Shown here: in pieces, positions 4,892-7,831 of the stretch
How the letters are laid out: the number at the start of each line of letters is the position of its first letter
Position numbering within the stretch: the stretch's first letter is position 1
DNA from: Nitrospirota bacterium
GTDB lineage: Bacteria > Nitrospirota > UBA9217
Length of the DNA stretch: 7,831 nucleotides
NCBI GenBank assembly: GCA_013334545.1
Contig: JAAXXJ010000131.1
Span: 1 to 7,831 of the forward strand
Direction of reading: 5' to 3'
The notes under the pieces: generated by a model
The model's input: the letters and a program-made list of their open reading frames with translations, nothing else
Told to the model about the DNA's origin: nothing
Database searches by the model: none
Program-made: the position numbers and the translations under genes

Positions 4892-5914
4892 ATGCGGACC
4901 ATTGCTGGAATTCTCTGCGCGTTCCTGATCGCTGTCCCCGCGGCCGCTGCTGTTGCGGACAAGGGGCTTACGGTCATGGGTGTCCGGTATTTTACCTACC
5001 CCGGCTTCACGCGCATCGTGTTCGAGACCGAAGAGGCGGCGCCCTATGTCCTGACGAGATCGGGCGACGGGAAGACGCTCTACTTCAGCTCCTACGGCGG
5101 GCCGTTCGTCCTCAGGTTGCCGCAGCTCCCGATGATTAACGACGGCGTAGTGAAGGGCATGGAGCTTCGCCAGGAGCGCGACCACCGCTCGATCATCATC
5201 ACGCTTGGCCCAGCGGCCGGCGACGCCAAGGATTTCGTTCTTCGCGGGCCGGACCGGATCGTCGTCGACGTGCTTCGGGGCGCGGCTCCCGCAGATGTGC
5301 CTGAGGCCCCTGTGGCGAAGGCCCCCGTTGTCGTGATCGATGCGGGGCATGGAGGCGCGGATACCGGCATCGTCGCGGTTCAGGGCGTGGAAAAAGCGCT
5401 CACGCTCGATCTGGCGAACGCCGTCAGGAAGATACTGAAAGTAGGCGGCACGAAGATGACGGTGCTCCTCACGCGGGACCAGGACCAGCAAATGACCCTG
5501 GACGAGCGGTCTGGGTTCGCCAACACCGCCGGCGCCGTTCTGTTCGTGAGCCTGCACGCCGCGCTCGGGAATGACGCCCGCGTTTTCATTCTTGACCCCG
5601 ACGAGGGCCAGACGTCATCATTCTCCGGCGGTCCCTCCGATTTCCTGGGGTATGACGCCATGAGCGAGCAGCAGCAGGTGCTCTGGGGGACCCAGCAGGC
5701 CAGGCACGCCCAGGAAAGCGGCAGGTTCGGCAGGAGCATGGTCCGGGCGCTGAAGGCGAGCGAGGCTGCTGAGCCGGAGCAGGCGCCGCTTGCCCAGCTC
5801 AAGGCCGTTGATGCGGCTGCCGTGCTCATCGAGACCGGCATGGCCATGAACCGCGGGAAGGCGGCCGAGGCAATCGCCCGGGAGATCGGACACTATGTCA
5901 GAGAGAAACGATAG
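4892..5914 (+). CDS. N-acetylmuramoyl-L-alanine amidase, AMIN + Amidase_3
   Basis: This zinc enzyme should cut the amide bond between MurNAc and L-Ala in periplasmic peptidoglycan, freeing stem peptides, as AmiA/B/C do at cell separation. With the start at ATG 4892 it has 340 residues: signal peptide 1-20 (MRTIAGILCAFLIAVPAAAA), an AMIN-like domain about 26-130 (ending PDRIVVDVLR), a short Pro/Ala link, and Amidase_3 from 145 to the end. Visible zinc ligands are His153 in VIDAGHGG, Glu167 in GVEKALTLDL and His222 in SLHAAL, with catalytic Glu314 in AAVLIETGMAMN. LLTRD and DERSGFANTA are also typical. The usual Asn of S(I/L)HxN is Ala here, and residues 226-300 are unlike the common form. ATG 4892 gives the best signal peptide; ATG 4880 and TTG 4853 are in frame but probably lie in the promoter. 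The 3' end overlaps gerM by 20 bp. Confidence 0.88.
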   Translation: MRTIAGILCAFLIAVPAAAAVADKGLTVMGVRYFTYPGFTRIVFETEEAAPYVLTRSGDGKTLYFSSYGGPFVLRLPQLPMINDGVVKGMELRQERDHRSIIITLGPAAGDAKDFVLRGPDRIVVDVLRGAAPADVPEAPVAKAPVVVIDAGHGGADTGIVAVQGVEKALTLDLANAVRKILKVGGTKMTVLLTRDQDQQMTLDERSGFANTAGAVLFVSLHAALGNDARVFILDPDEGQTSSFSGGPSDFLGYDAMSEQQQVLWGTQQARHAQESGRFGRSMVRALKASEAAEPEQAPLAQLKAVDAAAVLIETGMAMNRGKAAEAIAREIGHYVREKR

Positions 5915-6494
5915 ACGCCTGCCGGGCAGCGGAAGGCTGGCAATGGCCGTTATGGCCATTGCCCTGGTCGCCGCCGGCGGCGGGGCCTACCTCTGGTACC
6001 GAACGGCAGGGGCGCCGCAGCCTGTGCAGGTACAACAGCAGGAGACCACACCGGCAGCGAAGCCGAACGAGCCATTCATGGCAACGTTGTACCTTCCCGC
6101 AGAAGGGAAGCTTGGCGCGGCCGTTGTCGCGGTCAAACGGGATCCTGATGTCCAGCTCCAGGCTTGGGAAGCGGTTGGCGCTGTCCTTGCCGGAGATCAA
6201 GGAGGGAAGGCAGCGGTCCTGAAGGAGCTTAAGCTCCGGGCCCTGTATCTTGACGCATCAGGTACCGTCTATCTGGACCTGTCGCCGATCGCCGCGGGCC
6301 AGAAGGAGATCCGTGCCTCGGTGCAGGAGGAGCTTCTTGCTGTCTATGCCCTGGTGAACACCGTGACCCAGAACTTCCCCGAGGTCCGCCAGGTCAGGGT
6401 CCTTGTCGACGGCAGGGAGGCCCAGACCTTGGCGGGGCACATCGACCTGTCCCGCTCGCTCATGAAACGCATGGACCTGGTGAGGACCCGGTAA
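5895..6494 (+). CDS. GerMN domain protein, membrane-anchored
   Basis: The 199-residue protein has a cytoplasmic N-terminus, one membrane segment (about 15-35, AMAVMAIALVAAGGGAYLWY), a Gln/Thr/Pro-rich linker, and a GerMN (sporulation/germination) domain from about 60 to the end. Typical features are FMATLYLPAEGKL, AWEAVGAVLAG, the TVYLDLSP strand near residue 124, and YALVNTVTQNFPEVRQVRVLVDG (151-173). GerMN domains occur in spore-forming Firmicutes but also in many Gram-negatives that do not sporulate, often beside an amidase, where a role with the cell wall is assumed but not proven. The ATG overlaps the end of the amidase gene by 20 bp and has GGAGA (5881-5885) 9 nt upstream, so the two are probably translationally coupled. 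No terminator follows directly. Confidence 0.87.
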   Translation: MSERNDRRLPGSGRLAMAVMAIALVAAGGGAYLWYRTAGAPQPVQVQQQETTPAAKPNEPFMATLYLPAEGKLGAAVVAVKRDPDVQLQAWEAVGAVLAGDQGGKAAVLKELKLRALYLDASGTVYLDLSPIAAGQKEIRASVQEELLAVYALVNTVTQNFPEVRQVRVLVDGREAQTLAGHIDLSRSLMKRMDLVRTR

Positions 6495-6610
6495 GGCGAA
6501 CGGTGTTCTTATCGCAGAGGACGCAGATGACGGCAATAGACATCAACCCGGCATCGTACGACGGGTGAGCGATGTTCCGGCCTGGTCGTGAATCGAGGAG
6601 CGAGCGCTAA

Positions 6611-6630
6611 CCCCGCAGCTTGCTGCAGGG
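6611..6630 (+). repeat. Small hairpin CCCCGCAGC..GCTGCAGGG
   Basis: The 20-bp sequence CCCCGCAGCTTGCTGCAGGG folds as CCC-C-GCAG, loop CTTG, CTGC-A-GGG, with a single C/A mismatch. No T-run follows, so it is not an intrinsic terminator. CCCCGCAGC palindromes of this kind occur as dispersed repeats in many genomes; here one arm has drifted. Confidence 0.45.
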
Positions 6631-6637
6631 AGCTTCA

Positions 6638-6694
6638 ATGAGACATGAAGGAGCTGTGTGAGATCGTTCATGCAGAACGTAGCATAGGTCTCAT
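6638..6694 (+). repeat. Nested inverted repeat
   Basis: Outer arms ATGAGAC (6638-6644) and GTCTCAT (6688-6694) are perfect and enclose a second perfect pair CATGAA (6644-6649) and TTCATG (6667-6672). The two pairs nest, so one folded structure can hold both. It could be a decayed mobile-element end or a structured RNA; there is no coding content. Confidence 0.4.
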
Positions 6695-6853
6695 ACGAGA
6701 TTAGTCAGCATCAGAAATCCCCTGTCCTCCTTCTCGCAACGGCACTGAGAGGGATTCCGGTCGACATCCTGGATAGAAGCGTTCGGGGACGTCGGTCGGT
6801 GATTGATTCGGATAAATGCGAGAAAAATCATACTATGTAGCGCATAAAATACA

Positions 6854-6950
6854 TTGCCACCGAGTCTCCGAGTACAGGGAGAAACGATCACATGCGCAGT
6901 TCATCCGGTCTTTTTCTCTATGCTCTCTGCTCGCTCCCGCGTCTTCGCAA
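6854..6950 (+). repeat. Degenerate ~97-bp inverted repeat
   Basis: Outer ends TTGC (6854-6857) and GCAA (6947-6950) and inner arms GAGAAA (6879-6884) and TTTCTC (6913-6918) frame a loop of 28 nt. Between them, GAG-rich DNA on the left faces CTC-rich DNA on the right, with many mismatches. The pattern resembles CACAGAGACACAGAG-type inverted repeats that I recall from intergenic DNA of several bacterial groups. This copy is strongly decayed. Confidence 0.35.
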
Positions 6951-7061
6951 GAGCAGGGTATGTTCTCGATGGTACATGGACGTGGACAATAATGGGTACA
7001 CCTCAATGAATCAGATGTTCTCCGCGACCTCTGCGGAAAATGTCTTGGTTCGTCCCTGACT

Positions 7062-7831
7062 ATGCAGAAAGCCATCGGCATATTCGATTCCGGCATCGGC
7101 GGGCTTACGGTCCTGAAAGAGCTCATGGCCACGCTTCCCCTGGAGAACACCATCTACCTGGGTGACACGGCGCGGGTTCCTTACGGCATCCGGTCCGCCG
7201 AGACCGTGACCCGCTACAGCTTCGAGAACACGCAGTTCCTCCTGTCCCAGGAGATCAAGATGCTGGTCGTTGCATGCAACACCGCGTCGGCCGTCAGCCT
7301 CGACGCGGTGAAGAAGGAGTATCCCCTGCCGATCATCGGCGTGCTCGAGCCCGGTGCGCGTGCGGCTGCTGCCGCGACGAGGACGAAGAAGATCGGCGTC
7401 ATCGGAACTGAGGCGACCATCGGCAGCGGTGCCTACGAACGTTCCATCACTAGGCTGGGCCCTGATATCCAGGTCATCAGCAAGGCCTGTCCGCTCTTCG
7501 TTCCGCTGGCGGAAGAAGGCTGGGTGGACAACGACGTGGCGGAGCTCGTGGCGGAGAAATACCTCGCGTTCTTCCGGACGACTGGCATCGACACGCTGGT
7601 CCTGGGATGCACGCACTATCCGCTCCTCAAGAAGGTGATCGGAAGGGCCGTGGGCCCCGGCATCACACTCATCGATTCGGCCACCGAGACCGCCAAGGAA
7701 GTTGCCGTGGTGCTCGACAAGCTCAAGTGGCAGCGCCCGGGACAGGGTGCGGCCGAGCGGAGGTTTTTCGTCACCGATACGCCGGCGCGGTTCGAGAAGC
7801 TCGGCAAGCTTTTTCTCGGGGACGCTCACCT
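7062..7831 (+). CDS. murI: Glutamate racemase (3' partial)
   Basis: The gene makes D-glutamate from L-glutamate in the cytoplasm for the second residue of the peptidoglycan stem. The first 256 residues are visible; the frame is still open at the window edge, with probably 10-25 residues missing. MurI motifs are clear: IGIFDSGIGGLTVLKEL (5-21) with Asp9 and Ser10, YLGDTARVPYG (32-42), VVACNTASA (69-77) with catalytic Cys72, and VLGCTHYPLL (180-189) with the second catalytic Cys183 followed by Thr184-His185. The last codon is cut after two bases. ATG 7062 places the start where the family normally begins; there is no Shine-Dalgarno sequence before it. The gene follows gerM at a distance of 567 bp, so it is probably transcribed on its own or by read-through. 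Confidence 0.95.
   Translation, partial: MQKAIGIFDSGIGGLTVLKELMATLPLENTIYLGDTARVPYGIRSAETVTRYSFENTQFLLSQEIKMLVVACNTASAVSLDAVKKEYPLPIIGVLEPGARAAAAATRTKKIGVIGTEATIGSGAYERSITRLGPDIQVISKACPLFVPLAEEGWVDNDVAELVAEKYLAFFRTTGIDTLVLGCTHYPLLKKVIGRAVGPGITLIDSATETAKEVAVVLDKLKWQRPGQGAAERRFFVTDTPARFEKLGKLFLGDAH

Larger units (their letters stand above)
6495..7061. other. 567-bp intergenic region with decayed palindromic repeats
   Basis: No frame here looks like a protein. The region starts with ATCGCAGAGGACGCAGATG (6509-6527), a short piece of the type CGCAGAGGACGCAGAG that I recall from repetitive intergenic DNA. It continues with the hairpins listed separately and a further ACCCG/CGGGT arm pair (6546-6550 and 6562-6566). 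It is AT-richer than the flanking genes, especially at 6800-6900. I see no strong promoter for murI; AATAAT at 6988-6993 could be a -10 box but lacks a matching -35. Confidence 0.5.

Noticed and set aside
4838..5557. Minus-strand 239-codon frame opposite the amidase
   Set aside because: Antisense of a clear AMIN/Amidase_3 gene; composition is rich in Arg, His and Asp as in GC-rich shadows, with no domain.
6691..6891. Minus-strand 66-codon frame in the gap before murI
   Set aside because: No ribosome-binding site, no domain, and it crosses into the degenerate inverted repeat; most likely chance.
7011..7829. Long minus-strand frame opposite murI (272 codons)
   Set aside because: It is the antisense shadow of murI, caused by high GC at third codon positions. 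The plus strand has all MurI motifs.

Overview
This looks like one short metagenomic or draft-assembly contig from a GC-rich Gram-negative bacterium. Its first 13 bases match the end of an Illumina adapter, and the last gene runs off the right edge. The signs of a Gram-negative are a lipoprotein lytic transglycosylase, a secreted AMIN/Amidase_3 protein next to a GerMN protein, and the relic of a multihaem cytochrome c. These, with an HPF protein fused to a cold-shock domain, suggest an anaerobic or metal-respiring lineage such as Nitrospirota or the former Deltaproteobacteria. That placement is inference from gene content; no marker gene fixes the taxonomy.

Layout, left to right: adapter remnant (1-13); the 3' end of a membrane protein with a glycine-rich tail, of the TPM/YgcG type (to 398); an MltD-like lytic transglycosylase lipoprotein with LysM (648-2120); a class I SAM methyltransferase (2376-3191); 442 bp without a convincing gene, ending in a strong minus-strand terminator; an HPF/RaiA protein with a C-terminal cold-shock domain on the minus strand (3634-4167); a divergent promoter region; a 72-residue HMA-type metal-binding protein (4339-4557); a minus-strand remnant of a multihaem cytochrome c (about 4560-4795); N-acetylmuramoyl-L-alanine amidase (4892-5914) overlapping a GerMN protein (5895-6494); 567 bp of decayed, palindrome-rich intergenic DNA; and the start of glutamate racemase murI (from 7062).

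The theme is the cell wall. The transglycosylase cuts glycan strands, the amidase removes stem peptides, and MurI supplies D-glutamate for new peptidoglycan. Amidase and GerMN are one transcription unit; the other genes appear to be transcribed singly. The clearest regulatory DNA is at 4168-4338, where hpf and the HMA gene diverge from two good sigma-70-type promoters, each with a 17-bp spacer, separated by 33 bp that carry a direct repeat.

I see no CRISPR array, tRNA, rRNA, intact mobile element or defence system. I do not think the window holds a new multi-gene system. The points most worth checking are the HPF-CSD fusion with its purine-rich leader, the cytochrome relic, the variant amidase active-site region, and the decayed repeats between gerM and murI.
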